A program made the translations under genes and the position numbers. A DNA stretch of 64,000 bases from the NCBI GenBank assembly GCA_025141015.1, contig CP081098.1:3664501-3728500 (forward strand). The letters run 5' to 3'. The stretch is from Rhodobacteraceae bacterium M382 (lineage in GTDB: Bacteria > Pseudomonadota > Alphaproteobacteria > Rhodobacterales > Rhodobacteraceae). Below are positions 18,581 to 28,500 of this stretch, piece by piece. Numbering within the stretch: the stretch's first letter is position 1; every line of letters starts with the position of its first letter. Under the pieces are notes generated by a model, which was given only the letters and a program-made list of their open reading frames with translations, made no database searches and was not told the origin of the DNA.

Positions 18581-18694
18581 AAGAACGTCTGGCCTAACGA
18601 GTTGAAATTGGAAGCTACGCGACGCATCAGGGAAGACGGTCAGTCAGCCGGTGATGTAGCTGCAGAGATCGGTGCCCATGAATGCCTCGTGTGA
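18581..18694 (+). pseudogene. IS3 orfA-type N-terminal fragment
   Basis: A short open frame (WPNELKLEATRRIREDGQS, then AGDVAAEIGAHECLV) resembles the helix-turn-helix start of an IS3 OrfA and ends at a stop near 18694. It lies after the integrase piece, the reverse of normal IS3 order, so it comes from a rearranged or different copy. Confidence 0.6.
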
Positions 18695-18714
18695 CTTGCT
18701 CCCCATTGTGTCCG

Positions 18715-18893
18715 CTAAATTAGGTTAGCTCTGTTGGTGTTTTGGTCCTTCTTTGGCCGGCTAGCACATTCTGCTGGTGTCAGGTCAGAGAGGCTTGAAT
18801 ATGGGCGGTGATGGTTGAAGTCGGTGTGCCAAGCGGCCACCCGTTTTCGGGCATGACGCAGGCTTTCTTGAGTAAAGAGACGCGACGTAAAGC
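18715..18893 (-). pseudogene. IS3-type integrase C-terminal fragment, leftward
   Basis: Minus-strand translation gives ESFTSRLFTQESLRHARK, VAAWHTDFNHHRPYSSL and SDLTPAECASRP, then a stop. This is the standard C-terminus of an IS3-family transposase (HxRPHSSLxxxTPxE). Only the last ~58 residues survive. With the three fragments at 17996-18694 it makes this stretch an insertion-sequence scar. Confidence 0.7.
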
Positions 18894-18993
18894 TCTCTCA
18901 CTTCGACCCATTTATTGTCTGCATTTTCTGGCGTACCCAAGGGCAAAACTGAATGGAAGCTAGAACTCCACAAGTCGTCCATCAGGTGGGAAG

Positions 18994-19296
18994 CTACCTT
19001 AAAACCCGCCATTCATTAACCATACCGAGGTCTGCGCAAGTTTCTTCTCCCTTTGCAAGATCGGTTTCAGCAAGGGCGACTAAGTTCTCATCACCGTTCG
19101 CAAGCGCCGATAGGTAGATAGCGGTTGAACGATAAAAATTCTCTTTGAGGACCGCCTGCAGAACTGGCCAAACTTGACCAGACTCGCCTTCTACAAACTC
19201 CTCTTGGGACAGTATTTCTTGCAATGCTCCGTCATCCGCCATCCCTGAAGACAGAAAGGAATTGATTTCATTTTCGAGTTCATCAAATGAACTCAA
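18994..19296 (-). CDS. Hypothetical protein, acidic, 100 aa
   Basis: Reads from an ATG at 19296 (MSSFDELENEINSFLSSG) to 18994. It is an acidic, helix-rich small protein with no recognised family. Its start overlaps the stop of the next upstream gene (4 bp), as expected for a two-gene operon. It sits between the IS scars and the outer end of the island, so it may be the remnant cargo of an older insertion. Confidence 0.5.
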   Translation of the reverse strand: MSSFDELENEINSFLSSGMADDGALQEILSQEEFVEGESGQVWPVLQAVLKENFYRSTAIYLSALANGDENLVALAETDLAKGEETCADLGMVNEWRVLR

Positions 19297-19736
19297 TATG
19301 AGAAGCGCGAATGCTCGTTCGATACCAGAAAATTTTCACCCGCCAGAGAGCTATTTGGTAGTGAAAAGGTCCTCGCTGAAAAACCGGCCAGATGGACAGC
19401 AGAAGCAGCTAGCACTTTGTAAAACCCTCGTGATGAATCATTTAGACCACCCTTCGAAAATGCCGCTTCGATAGCCTCACCTGATTGCTCAAACGCGTCC
19501 AGTACAACTGACTGGAACTCCGTGTCAGGACGAAGCCTTAAACCAAGAGCAAGAAGCGACGTACCATAGGATTTCAGATCATAGGACAATCGAGGAGGAT
19601 AATCCGGTGATCCTTCCTCTAATTCGACGTCTTTCCAGATAAATGATCGAGCTTGGCCTCGTGCTAGAAGGCGTCCACGGAATGCCGGAATCGCGAAAGT
19701 TACGAACGCGATGTCCGTTTCTCTTTTCTCAGACAT
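19293..19736 (-). CDS. Hypothetical protein, 147 aa
   Basis: From ATG 19736 (MSEKRETDIAFVTFAIPAF) to 19293. The open frame extends upstream to 19883, but the extra residues are low-quality and Ser-rich, so the ATG at 19736 is preferred; no clear Shine-Dalgarno was seen. No family is recognised. It overlaps the following 100-aa gene. It may be intact, or a 3' remnant cut off when the island integrated at 19952. Confidence 0.45.
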   Translation of the reverse strand: MSEKRETDIAFVTFAIPAFRGRLLARGQARSFIWKDVELEEGSPDYPPRLSYDLKSYGTSLLALGLRLRPDTEFQSVVLDAFEQSGEAIEAAFSKGGLNDSSRGFYKVLAASAVHLAGFSARTFSLPNSSLAGENFLVSNEHSRFSY

Positions 19737-19951
19737 TAGTGAAGATGATATCAATGCTCTTGAAGAGCTTTTCAAAAAGGACATCGACCCAGATGTGAGC
19801 TTGCAGATGATCGTGGTCATAAACAGAAATGGCGCAGCACGAACGAATTTGTGCAAGATCGGCAACTGACACCCATAGGGCACCCAAGCCGCATGCGACA
19901 GCCACGATGACGATGTCCCCGGTAAGTTTATTTCATTTACTTCAGAAATTT

Positions 19952-19970
19952 AAATGGTGCCCGGGGGCGG
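19952..19970 (+). repeat. Short att-like copy at the left edge of the outer unit
   Basis: 19 bp (aaatggtgcccgggggcgg) identical to 32755-32773 and to the reverse complement of 31428-31446. Sixteen of these bases match the 3' end of tRNA-Phe. The rest of the 47-bp att is absent here, so this is a truncated or rearranged attachment site. Confidence 0.7.
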
Positions 19971-20258
19971 TGTTCTATTCCCGTTACAGGCACCTTCTTC
20001 AGGCCTCCCGTCAGCAAAACAAGGGGTATCGCGACAGCCAAGCCAAGGTCAACAGGCGCGTTGTGTACTACGGTTTGTACTACGGCGGCGCGAAGACCCC
20101 ATTGCTGGCTTGGCTCAGTGCGATTCCCGGGGGCGTACTCACATTGCGTATGCTGGAGCGGCGCTTATAGTTGTTTGCTGGAGTGCTGGGTGGCATTGAA
20201 GCCATGGGGGGAAGTGCGAACGCCCCGATATATGTTGAGGCGCTCACATTTTTCTGGC

Positions 20259-22160
20259 TCAAACATCCGCGATGAAGCAGGAGTCGTCCACAAAGCCGAT
20301 ACCACCCCAAGTCATTGTGAAAGCGTTGCGACATTCAGTTTTACCTGTGGTGACTTCCGCAACCCCCATGTCTGCCAACCCGGCCTTGAAGGTTTCGTGG
20401 TTGCGGATGCGGCGTCGAAAGTTGGAAGCGTCATAGCCAAGAGTGGACCGCAGTTTGGTGAACGGCAACGTCCCTTCAGGATAACCATCGAAGAACCTCT
20501 CGATGTAGGTCAACGCCTCTTGAACCTTGCCTTTGGGTTTGCTCTTGCTGGGCTTCCATGCCCTGATCTCGCAGCCGGGGAAGACCTTGGGTAGTAGTTT
20601 ACGAATTCCTGACCGCTTCGGGGCGATGATGTAGGCGTTGCAGGGACCACACTCGGAGCCGCTGCCCAGCCTGACTGCGGATCGACACAAAGCCTGCAAG
20701 ATGTGGTGCATGTGTTCTCCTGCGGCCATCTCTTCCACGAGGGTCTTGGAGAACTCGCTATCATTCGCGATGCCGCAATAGTATCGCGCTTTCACCTCAT
20801 AGTCTGTCTCCGGGTGGTTGTTCATACCTGCCAATATGACGTTCTGGATATGGCGATACTCGTTCGTTCCCTGATGCTTGCCCCAGTTGAGGAATCTAGC
20901 ACGGTCGGGGTTTGAACTGAGCAGTCCCCTGATCTGATCTGGAATGGCCCCATTCTTGACCCCCTTATGATACACAACCAACCACTGCTCCTCGGGCTTG
21001 CTGTCGATCAGTTGGGCAACCTCCCTAGCCAGAGCTTCACCGTTCTTCAACCAAGCGTTCTTCCCAGATCCCTTGTCCATGACGTGGACAGTGAGGTTCC
21101 CGTAGCTCTTGGCTGCTGAGGGCAGTCGCACGAGGTTCCCCAGATGCTCCTCCCAAAGCTCATAGGTCGCACGAACACGCCCAGAGGCGTCGAGGATCAC
21201 CATAGGGGCCAGATCGTCTGGTATCGCGTCTCGGCTGTCGAGCGCAGTGATGACCGTGGAAGCGTTGTTGGGCTTTCGTAGGAGAACGCATCGCCCTGAA
21301 AGAGTGTAGAGGGCGTCGAGATAGGAGGCATGTCGTTGCTCCAGGCCCCGACGGGCAGACAACAAGCTGACCCCTGTGGTTTCTTCGACGTCAGGCCAAG
21401 TGCAGATCCCTTGACCACCTGATGTTTCAAGTTCACCCTCAAGCCTCTCGATCAGCTCAACCAGCGCCGGATGTAAGAACCTCAGCGGGTCACGCAAGGA
21501 CGCAAGCTGATCCGTGTTGAGGGAGACCACCTCGTTGCGAAGCATCGCCTCATCCCATACCCGGACAGCGCGGACCTGGCCCTGATACTGGAAGATAACA
21601 GCATCCCTGAAGCTACTGCGGCAACGGCTCATGACCATGGCGTGGGTGGTGAACAGAACACGGGCCTCGCTTGGCGGTACAGAACTCAGAAGGTTGACCT
21701 CTTCGTCAGAAGTCAGGACCGCGAAGTCAGCCCTATTGAGGTTCATCTCCTCGACCAGACGTTCAATCTCCTCCAGCCGGGAGACGCAAAGCAGGACCGC
21801 CACGCTGTCATGACGTTCAGACCTCAGGAGATGCTGGACGAAGTGGATCAACGTTGTGGTCTTCCCAACCCCGGGATCAAGGCTGGAGAGGGAGAAAACG
21901 GGGGGCGCTACCCCTTCAGCCATAGCGACCATAGCAGCTACAAGTTGGCTGAACGCTATCTTTGCGTCCTGTGGCGGCTGACCCTGTCCACGCCGATCCA
22001 ATTCGGCAAACAGGCTAGACGTCACAGCTTCGAGCAAATCGCTGGAACCGTAGCTGGTACAATCTCTATAGAAGGGTCTTAATGATAATTGTACCACCGA
22101 GGCAGACCCATGCTGCAAAGAGCAAGCTGCCCCAATGGTCTGAGCAGATGCTAGAGCCAT
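20259..22160 (-). CDS. P-loop ATPase / helicase-like protein, 633 aa (left copy)
   Basis: Walker A at about residues 95-103 (DPGVGKTTT) and a Walker B-like VWDEAM at about 201-206. A later QALCRSAVRLGSG segment resembles helicase motif VI. The C-terminal ~100 residues are basic (KPSKSKPKGKVQ) and end in a possible DNA-binding helix region (YDASNFRRRIRNHETF). It looks like a superfamily 1/2 type helicase or a mobile-element replication ATPase, but I cannot name a family. An identical copy lies inverted at 29238-31139. Start ATG 22160 follows an AAGGAAAAG Shine-Dalgarno. Confidence 0.7.
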   Translation of the reverse strand: MALASAQTIGAACSLQHGSASVVQLSLRPFYRDCTSYGSSDLLEAVTSSLFAELDRRGQGQPPQDAKIAFSQLVAAMVAMAEGVAPPVFSLSSLDPGVGKTTTLIHFVQHLLRSERHDSVAVLLCVSRLEEIERLVEEMNLNRADFAVLTSDEEVNLLSSVPPSEARVLFTTHAMVMSRCRSSFRDAVIFQYQGQVRAVRVWDEAMLRNEVVSLNTDQLASLRDPLRFLHPALVELIERLEGELETSGGQGICTWPDVEETTGVSLLSARRGLEQRHASYLDALYTLSGRCVLLRKPNNASTVITALDSRDAIPDDLAPMVILDASGRVRATYELWEEHLGNLVRLPSAAKSYGNLTVHVMDKGSGKNAWLKNGEALAREVAQLIDSKPEEQWLVVYHKGVKNGAIPDQIRGLLSSNPDRARFLNWGKHQGTNEYRHIQNVILAGMNNHPETDYEVKARYYCGIANDSEFSKTLVEEMAAGEHMHHILQALCRSAVRLGSGSECGPCNAYIIAPKRSGIRKLLPKVFPGCEIRAWKPSKSKPKGKVQEALTYIERFFDGYPEGTLPFTKLRSTLGYDASNFRRRIRNHETFKAGLADMGVAEVTTGKTECRNAFTMTWGGIGFVDDSCFIADV

Positions 22161-22409
22161 AGGCTTTTCCTTAACTGTGTTTTTATGAGATGGGGGAGGA
22201 GGTCGAAGCGGGCTCGCCTATAACTTCCCGGAAGATCACCCGGACAGGACGAGAGCCTGAAACGACATCGGGTAACTTCAATGGTGGGCCTCAATCCAAG
22301 TTCAAACCGACAATGGGTTGGTCTTGAAACGTCAAGAATTGTTGGGTCTTGGATGATAGGTTCAGCGGGCTCAAGCTTTCACGCAACCCAGCATTTACTC
22401 AAAAGAAAA

Positions 22410-22429
22410 CCCAGACCAATTAGCCTGGG
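22410..22429 (-). terminator. Rho-independent terminator after the left RTX gene
   Basis: On the minus strand a CCCAG/CTGGG hairpin, extendable to about 7 bp with wobbles, is followed by TTTTCTTTT. It lies 45 bp after the stop of the RTX gene at 22475 and is duplicated at 28969-28988. Confidence 0.7.
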
Positions 22430-22474
22430 CTCACTCTTGTTTCCCGAAACTGGCGTTATTTGATCACCCGCGCT

Positions 22475-25120
22475 CTAGGCGAGCAGATCATAGACCGCGC
22501 TCCCAATCTGCAAATTGATCTGATCCTGTCCCTGACCATCGACCAATGCCCAGATGATCTGGCCTGTAGGTTTGTAGATAACGAACCCTTCCTGCACAGC
22601 ATCGTCGCCTGAGCGTTCGCCAGCGTCGTTCTCGGTATGCGCTAGGTTCACCTGGAAGTCGCTGGCCGATGCAGCACTACCGCCCCAAAGCAGAACATCG
22701 CTCTCGGCTGACGCATAGTCCTGAACCCAGTCGGACCCGTGCCCCTCCACACCAACATGGAAGAACTTATCCGCCCCGGACCCTCCGTTGATCCGGTCGT
22801 GGCCAAAGCCTCCGTTGACAAAGTCATTTCCCGCGCCACCGAACACTAGATCACTGAAGGCCGAACCGGTAATCACATCGTCGCCGTCCTGGCCTTGGAG
22901 CTCATCAACCCCAGCGCCGCCCGCGATGGTATCGTTGCCGTCCTGGCCAAACACCAGGTCGTTGCCAGCCCCCGCATCTACAGAGTCGTTGCCTTCCCCG
23001 GCATAGATTACATCACGCAGATCGTCGTCATGGGGTCCGCCCAGAATGGTGTCGTCGCCCGCACCACCGTTGAGCGTATCAGACCCCGAACCACCGTCCA
23101 AACTGTCGTCACCCGCGTCGCCCAGCAAACGGTCGTCAGCCTCGAGACCCCAAACGGTGTCATTGCCCGGACCAGCGATCAACACATCAGCCTCTGGTGT
23201 GCCTGCCAACGACAGGGTGCCTTGCTCGATCCTGCCTTCAACCACGGCAATCAACATCTCCGTTGTCCCTTGCCTATCGGTGAAAGAGAACCGAACGGAT
23301 ACCTCAGCTCCGACATCATCCTGCGTAAGTCCATAGATGGAGTCGGTTGCGCCAGAGATCACTGTGCTATCGCGCAGCCATTGATATGCGATGGTCTCGG
23401 AAACGATCCCGTCCAGGTCTGCCACGCCGGACGCGTTTGCGGTCAAAGTCTCGCCCTGCCGCGCCGTGCCCGAAACCGTAACGACCCCCGTCGGAGCATC
23501 ATTGACGTTTTCGACCGCATCGGTGGCCGTGCTGGTGACGGCCTCGTTTGTTTCGAAATTGTCCGTATAAGAGAACCGGACCGACATCACAGCCCCGACG
23601 TCGTTCTGTGTCAGCGTGTAGGCGGTGTCCATGGCACCCGTGACCGGGGCCCCGTCGCGCAGCCATTGATAGACGATGGTCTCGGAATCGATCCCGTCCA
23701 GGTCTGCCACACCGGACGCGTTTGCGGTCAAAGTCTCGCCCTGCCGCGCCGTGCCCGAAACCGTAACGACCCCCGTCGGAGCATCATTGACGTTTTCGAC
23801 CGCATCGGTGGCCGTGCTGGTGACGGCCTCGTTGGTCTCGAAATTGTCCGCAAAAGAGAACCGGACCGACATCACAGCCCCGACGTCGTTCTGTGTCAGC
23901 GAATAGGTCGTGTCTGTTGCACCCGTGATCGGGGCTCCGTCGCGCAGCCATTGATATGCGATGGTCTCGGAAACGATCCCGTCCAGGTCTGCCACACCGG
24001 ACGCGTTTGCGGTCAAGGTCTCGCCCTGCCGTGCCGTACCCGAAACCGTCACTGCCCCCGTCGGAGCATCATTGATGTTTTCGACCGCCTCGGTGGCGGT
24101 GCTTGTGACCGTCTCGTTGGTCTCGAAATTGTCCGCAAAAGAGAACCGGACCGACATCTCAGCCCCGACGTCGTTCTGTGTCAGCGAATAGGTCGTGTCT
24201 GTTGCACCCGTGATCGGGGCTCCGTCGCGCAGCCATTGATAGACGATGGTCTCGGAATTGATCCCGTCCAGGTCTGCCACACCGGACGCGTCTGCGGTCA
24301 AGGTCTCGCCCTGCCGTGCCGTACCCGAAACCGTCACTGCCCCCGTCGGAGCATCATTGACGTTTTCGACCGCCTCGGTGGCCGTGCTGGTGACGGACTC
24401 GAGTTTGCCCTGACCGTCACGGTAGCTAACCCTCGCCGCAATTTGTGCACCCGAGTCAAGTGCAGATAGCGTATACTGATGGGCACTCGCTCCGGCGATC
24501 ACATTTCCATCACGCAACCATTCGTAGGAAAAGGTTCCTATACCGTCTTCGTCCCTTAGCGAGGAAGGATCGGCGATAAGAATTTGGCCTTCTCTTGCAA
24601 CTCCACTTAATTCAACGCTTTCGGTTGGGGCCGAATTTGGACCATCATCATCGACGAGAAAAAAATCTGCAGAAACTAGCGGAGATACGCCAAAAGCAGG
24701 GTCAGTAACATTCTCGTACACTGATACTTTGAAGCGTTCCAAACTTTCAGGGAAACTGTCAGCATTGACTACAAAAGCTTCGGTGTCTGAGAGATCGGCG
24801 TTAGGGTTGTAAAAGATGCTCGACGGGTCAGCATCACGCCAACTTAAAAAACCGCCAAGATCAAAGTCTGTAGCTGGCTCACCGCCTGGTACATCGTAAA
24901 AAAAGGGATCTTCCCAGAAGTCAGAAACTGAGCCAGTTATCGGATCAATTTTAATATATGCGCTAAATCTTTCAAGACTCAACTGCTCAACGGTAAATGC
25001 AATGGAACGGCCGCTCCCCTGGGTACCAGAGCTTGCTGTTCCTTCGTCTACATATAACCCTCTGTTCGAGTAAATTACCCAATTGTCGTTTCTGGAGAGT
25101 TCGGTCAAATTACTTCTCAC
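22475..25120 (-). CDS. Large repeat protein with Ig/cadherin-like repeats and RTX C-terminus, 881 aa
   Basis: N-terminal ~170 residues: unique, acidic, with a FFLVDDDGPN end. Then about five ~95-residue repeats (VENVNDAPTG, VTVSGTARQGETL, then YQWLRDGAPITGA), four of them nearly identical. The C-terminal ~220 residues hold RTX-type calcium-binding nonapeptides (GDAGDDSLDGG, GGAGNDFVNGG) and a type I secretion-like tail ending VYDLLA. There is no signal peptide. It is probably a type I-secreted adhesin or surface protein; no ABC exporter genes are in the window. It starts at GTG 25120. The C-terminal part is identical to that of the gene at 25567. Confidence 0.85.
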   Translation of the reverse strand: MRSNLTELSRNDNWVIYSNRGLYVDEGTASSGTQGSGRSIAFTVEQLSLERFSAYIKIDPITGSVSDFWEDPFFYDVPGGEPATDFDLGGFLSWRDADPSSIFYNPNADLSDTEAFVVNADSFPESLERFKVSVYENVTDPAFGVSPLVSADFFLVDDDGPNSAPTESVELSGVAREGQILIADPSSLRDEDGIGTFSYEWLRDGNVIAGASAHQYTLSALDSGAQIAARVSYRDGQGKLESVTSTATEAVENVNDAPTGAVTVSGTARQGETLTADASGVADLDGINSETIVYQWLRDGAPITGATDTTYSLTQNDVGAEMSVRFSFADNFETNETVTSTATEAVENINDAPTGAVTVSGTARQGETLTANASGVADLDGIVSETIAYQWLRDGAPITGATDTTYSLTQNDVGAVMSVRFSFADNFETNEAVTSTATDAVENVNDAPTGVVTVSGTARQGETLTANASGVADLDGIDSETIVYQWLRDGAPVTGAMDTAYTLTQNDVGAVMSVRFSYTDNFETNEAVTSTATDAVENVNDAPTGVVTVSGTARQGETLTANASGVADLDGIVSETIAYQWLRDSTVISGATDSIYGLTQDDVGAEVSVRFSFTDRQGTTEMLIAVVEGRIEQGTLSLAGTPEADVLIAGPGNDTVWGLEADDRLLGDAGDDSLDGGSGSDTLNGGAGDDTILGGPHDDDLRDVIYAGEGNDSVDAGAGNDLVFGQDGNDTIAGGAGVDELQGQDGDDVITGSAFSDLVFGGAGNDFVNGGFGHDRINGGSGADKFFHVGVEGHGSDWVQDYASAESDVLLWGGSAASASDFQVNLAHTENDAGERSGDDAVQEGFVIYKPTGQIIWALVDGQGQDQINLQIGSAVYDLLA
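23276..24415 (-). repeat. Four tandem 285-bp coding repeats
   Basis: A marker sequence (tcggagcatc) recurs at 23491, 23776, 24061 and 24346, exactly 285 bp apart. Units differ by scattered substitutions only, so they arose by recent tandem duplication. Each encodes one 95-residue Ig-like domain. Copy number is likely to vary between strains. Confidence 0.9.
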
Positions 25121-25566
25121 TTGTTTGTTTTTCGCAGGAGGCTGGCTCGCGCAACACTTCGGTAGGGTTAAATGGAAGGCTTCGTATTCTTCACTCTTAA
25201 AGCAACCTGAAGGATCGCGGTCAATATAGTTTCAGCTATGGGATGTAATTTTACATCATAGCTCGGATGTAATCATGCAGCCTAAGGAGACTGCACAGCT
25301 TGATTTAATGTTGCCGCACTTAAGTATTTTAGAAAAATGCCTGGGTAGGTTCTAGTGGTCACGCGAATTATTAGTCGAAATGACTGGCCTATTTCTTGCT
25401 TAATGCGTCTTTTTGTAACACCTGCATCTAATCGAAACGACGGACGTTCTCAGTAGAACGACAGTCTACTACTATTCTTGGGTTGACTTGTTCCTAGCTC
25501 CGATATCAGTTCAGCACTACGCGGCCAAGGCGTGACCTATGAAAAACTAGAAACGACGGGCATCAG
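25121..25566. other. Divergent intergenic region between two RTX genes
   Basis: 446 bp and visibly AT-richer than its flanks. It must hold the promoters of both RTX genes, and lies close to the centre of the 3.18-kb inverted repeat. A repeated ATGTAATTTTACATC / ATGTAATCATGC-like stretch at about 25240-25277 could be a regulator site. No start-proximal Shine-Dalgarno is strong on either side. Confidence 0.4.
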
Positions 25567-28500
25567 ATGACACTCCAATCCCCCGCCTTTGCTCCTTTGT
25601 CCGAACGGAGCACCGCTAGTACTGACACAGAATACGACAAAGATCAGACTTCGGTTGCGGCATTGGCGGACGGTGGGTTCGTCATTGTATGGGTAAGCGA
25701 CGGGCAGGACACGAGTGGCAAAGGAGTCTATGGCCAACGGTTCAGCGCCAATGGCGACCGGGTTGGCGAAGAGTTCCGGATCAACACCTACACAAACAAC
25801 GACCAATGGCAGCCCGCTGTTTCCGGATTTGAAACCGGCGGGTTTGTGGTCACCTGGACGTCCGAAGGTCAGGACGGCAGTGAAGGCGGCGTTTACGCGC
25901 AACGGTTCGATGTAGATGGAGAAAAGTTAGGCGTAGAAACGAGGGTGAGCAGCCCGGCAGTTCTGGATCAGAGTGCGCCCGATGTCGTTACCCTGCCAGA
26001 TGGATCCTACATGATCGCCTGGCAGGCTGAAGATGGTGATGGCGATCGGGTGATCTATGCCCAAGCCTTTGACCCGGAGGGAGCTAAAATTGGTCTGCGG
26101 CGTATTGTCAGCGCCAACGATATGGACGGAAACCCCGACGACACGGCCCAGAAGGTCGTTCTGGAGGCGCTGGAAAGCGGCGAGATTGTCGCGGGTTGGG
26201 TATCCGAAAATGTTCCCGCCTTCCGCGTCTTCGAAGATCTGTCCGGCGAAATGGGTAATGTCTTTTACGGAGAGCGAGAAAGGAGTGGCAGTTCCGGCTA
26301 TGGTACGACTGAGGCCGTTGCCATTGTGCCCGTGACGGATCAAACTTTCGTTTCCTATTGGGAACAGTACTACTACGTTTACAGCAGCCCTGCCTCGGGG
26401 TCGTCAGCTCCCGGCGGGTCCATTCTGAGCGCAGTTTTTGACTTGGATGGTAGTATTGTTGGCGATACGGACAGTCGTGGCTACAGGGCTTTGCTACCTG
26501 ACTTCGTGTATGATCCGCAATACGACCAAATTGCTCGCTTTGGCTCAACTTACACTCAGGTCGCTTATGAGGCTTGGGATGTTAGTGTTCGAGGAGAAAT
26601 CGTTGGCGAGTCTGGAACCATAGGAATTAGTCTGGATGATGCCTTCGATCCTTCGGTTTCTCTGACAACGGCCAATTCCGTTCTGGTTGGCTGGCACAGT
26701 CGGACAGAGCCAACTATTGAGTTCCAACTTTTTGCTACCAATGGTGCCACAACGGGCTCGGTTCGTATTGAAGGCGAAATCCGAATTGGGGCCACTCTAA
26801 CGGCGATTGTAGAAGATCTGTCAGATCCGGATGGTGTCGCCTCCCAATCCTACCAATGGACAAGAGAAGGCGAGGACATAGCTGGTGAAACCGGAACCTC
26901 ATTTACCCTCACGGAACGAGACATTGATGCTTCTGTTGGTGTTCGCCTGACTGTTATTGATGGGAAGGGAGTGCAGGCGCTTGGTTCGGCCTATGCGCCC
27001 GTCATTTTGGGTGACCACTTTTTCGGAACAGAACTCGACGACACCCTTTCAGGTACACGTGGTGGCGATCTGATTGAGGGTCTTGCTGGCAATGACACGA
27101 TTGATTCTGGGGTCGGTGGACCAGATACGATCCTCGGAGGTGCCGGAAATGACTCGATTTTCGGTGAGGGTTTCAACCATGTGATCGCCGGAGACGGAGA
27201 TGACACGATCAGCGGCCCTGGCGACTATGCAACGGTATTGGGCGGCAATGGCAATGACCACATTACCCTTTACGCCAACCGAGGTGTGATCTCAGGAGGC
27301 CCCGGACAGGACACGCTTCGCGGTGGTTGGGATGCATCGCTTTCCGGCGGCGAAGGCGATGATTTGATCTATGGTGGTGTAAATTCCACCGTGACCGGCG
27401 GATTAGGGCGCGATGAGATCATCCTTCAAGGTGGGAGTAACCTGGTCAACCCCGGCGAAGGGGAGGACACGATTTACCTGTCTGACGCCGAGGCACCGGG
27501 CGATGTGGTCATGGGTTCGAGCGTTGATCTTGACGGCGATGTCCTGACAGGGTTTGCCGCGCAGGACGCTGTTGTTATTGAAAACGAAGTTCTGCTTGGC
27601 GCGGCTGTTGTCGAGCTTGTCGACGGCAACACGCGCTTTGGGATCAGTCTGCAGTCTGAACCGACCGGCGAACTGTCGTTGTTATTCGAAGGAGACGTAC
27701 GCGAAAACGGTATCGAGGTCTTTCAGAAAGGCGACGATATCGGCATCGGTGTGCGTAGCATTCCGGATGCTCCCCGAGGGACCGTCAGAGGCAATGTTTT
27801 TGCAAACACTATCGTCGAAACGACGGCTAACCAGGTTTTTGGCGGTGCCGGTGATGATTTGATCACGACATCTGATTTTGGCAGTTCGCAGCTGTTTGGC
27901 GAGGATGGCAATGACACCGTGATTTCCGGCCCTGCCACGGAACTGCTTGAAGGTGGAGCAGGCAATGACAGCCTTGTCGGCAATGATGGCGATGACACAC
28001 TGCAAGGAAATGATGGCAATGACACGTCCAACGGTGGATACGGGAATGATCTGATCGCTGGCGGGACCGGTGATGACCTGTCCTTTGGCGGACACGGCGT
28101 AGATCGGCTCTTTGGTGGTGAAGGAAACGACACGCTGTTTGGCGAGCCAGACAATGACAGCCTGACAGGAGGCGCGGGCAACGACAGCTTGATCGGCGGC
28201 GGGCATAGCGACGAACTGTTCGGCGAAGACGGCGAAGATACCTTGGATGGCGGTTCCGGCAATGACCGTTTGCTGGGCGACGCGGGTGACGACAGTTTGG
28301 ACGGTGGTTCGGGGTCTGATACGCTCAACGGTGGTGCGGGCGACGACACCATTCTGGGCGGACCCCATGACGACGATCTGCGTGATGTAATCTATGCCGG
28401 GGAAGGCAACGACTCTGTAGATGCGGGGGCTGGCAACGACCTGGTGTTTGGCCAGGACGGCAACGATACCATCGCGGGCGGCGCTGGGGTTGATGAGCTC

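Larger units (their letters stand above)
19952..23134 (+). repeat. Left arm of a 3,183-bp inverted repeat
   Basis: Pairs with 28264-31446 (paired coordinates sum to 51398). The encoded 633-aa proteins and the RTX C-termini are identical in the two arms, and so is the DNA I compared at both ends. The arm contains the att-like copy, the 633-aa ATPase gene, a terminator and the last ~220 codons of an RTX gene. The inner end lies inside the RTX coding sequence. Confidence 0.93.

Noticed and set aside
23276-24415. Tandem repeats as a CRISPR array
   Set aside because: Unit length is 285 bp without spacers, and each unit is coding.
22895-24469. Rightward 524-aa open frame over the 881-aa RTX gene
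   Set aside because: It is the antisense of the tandem 285-bp repeats and RTX nonapeptides; the repeated frame arises from base composition, and the leftward frame has clear domains.
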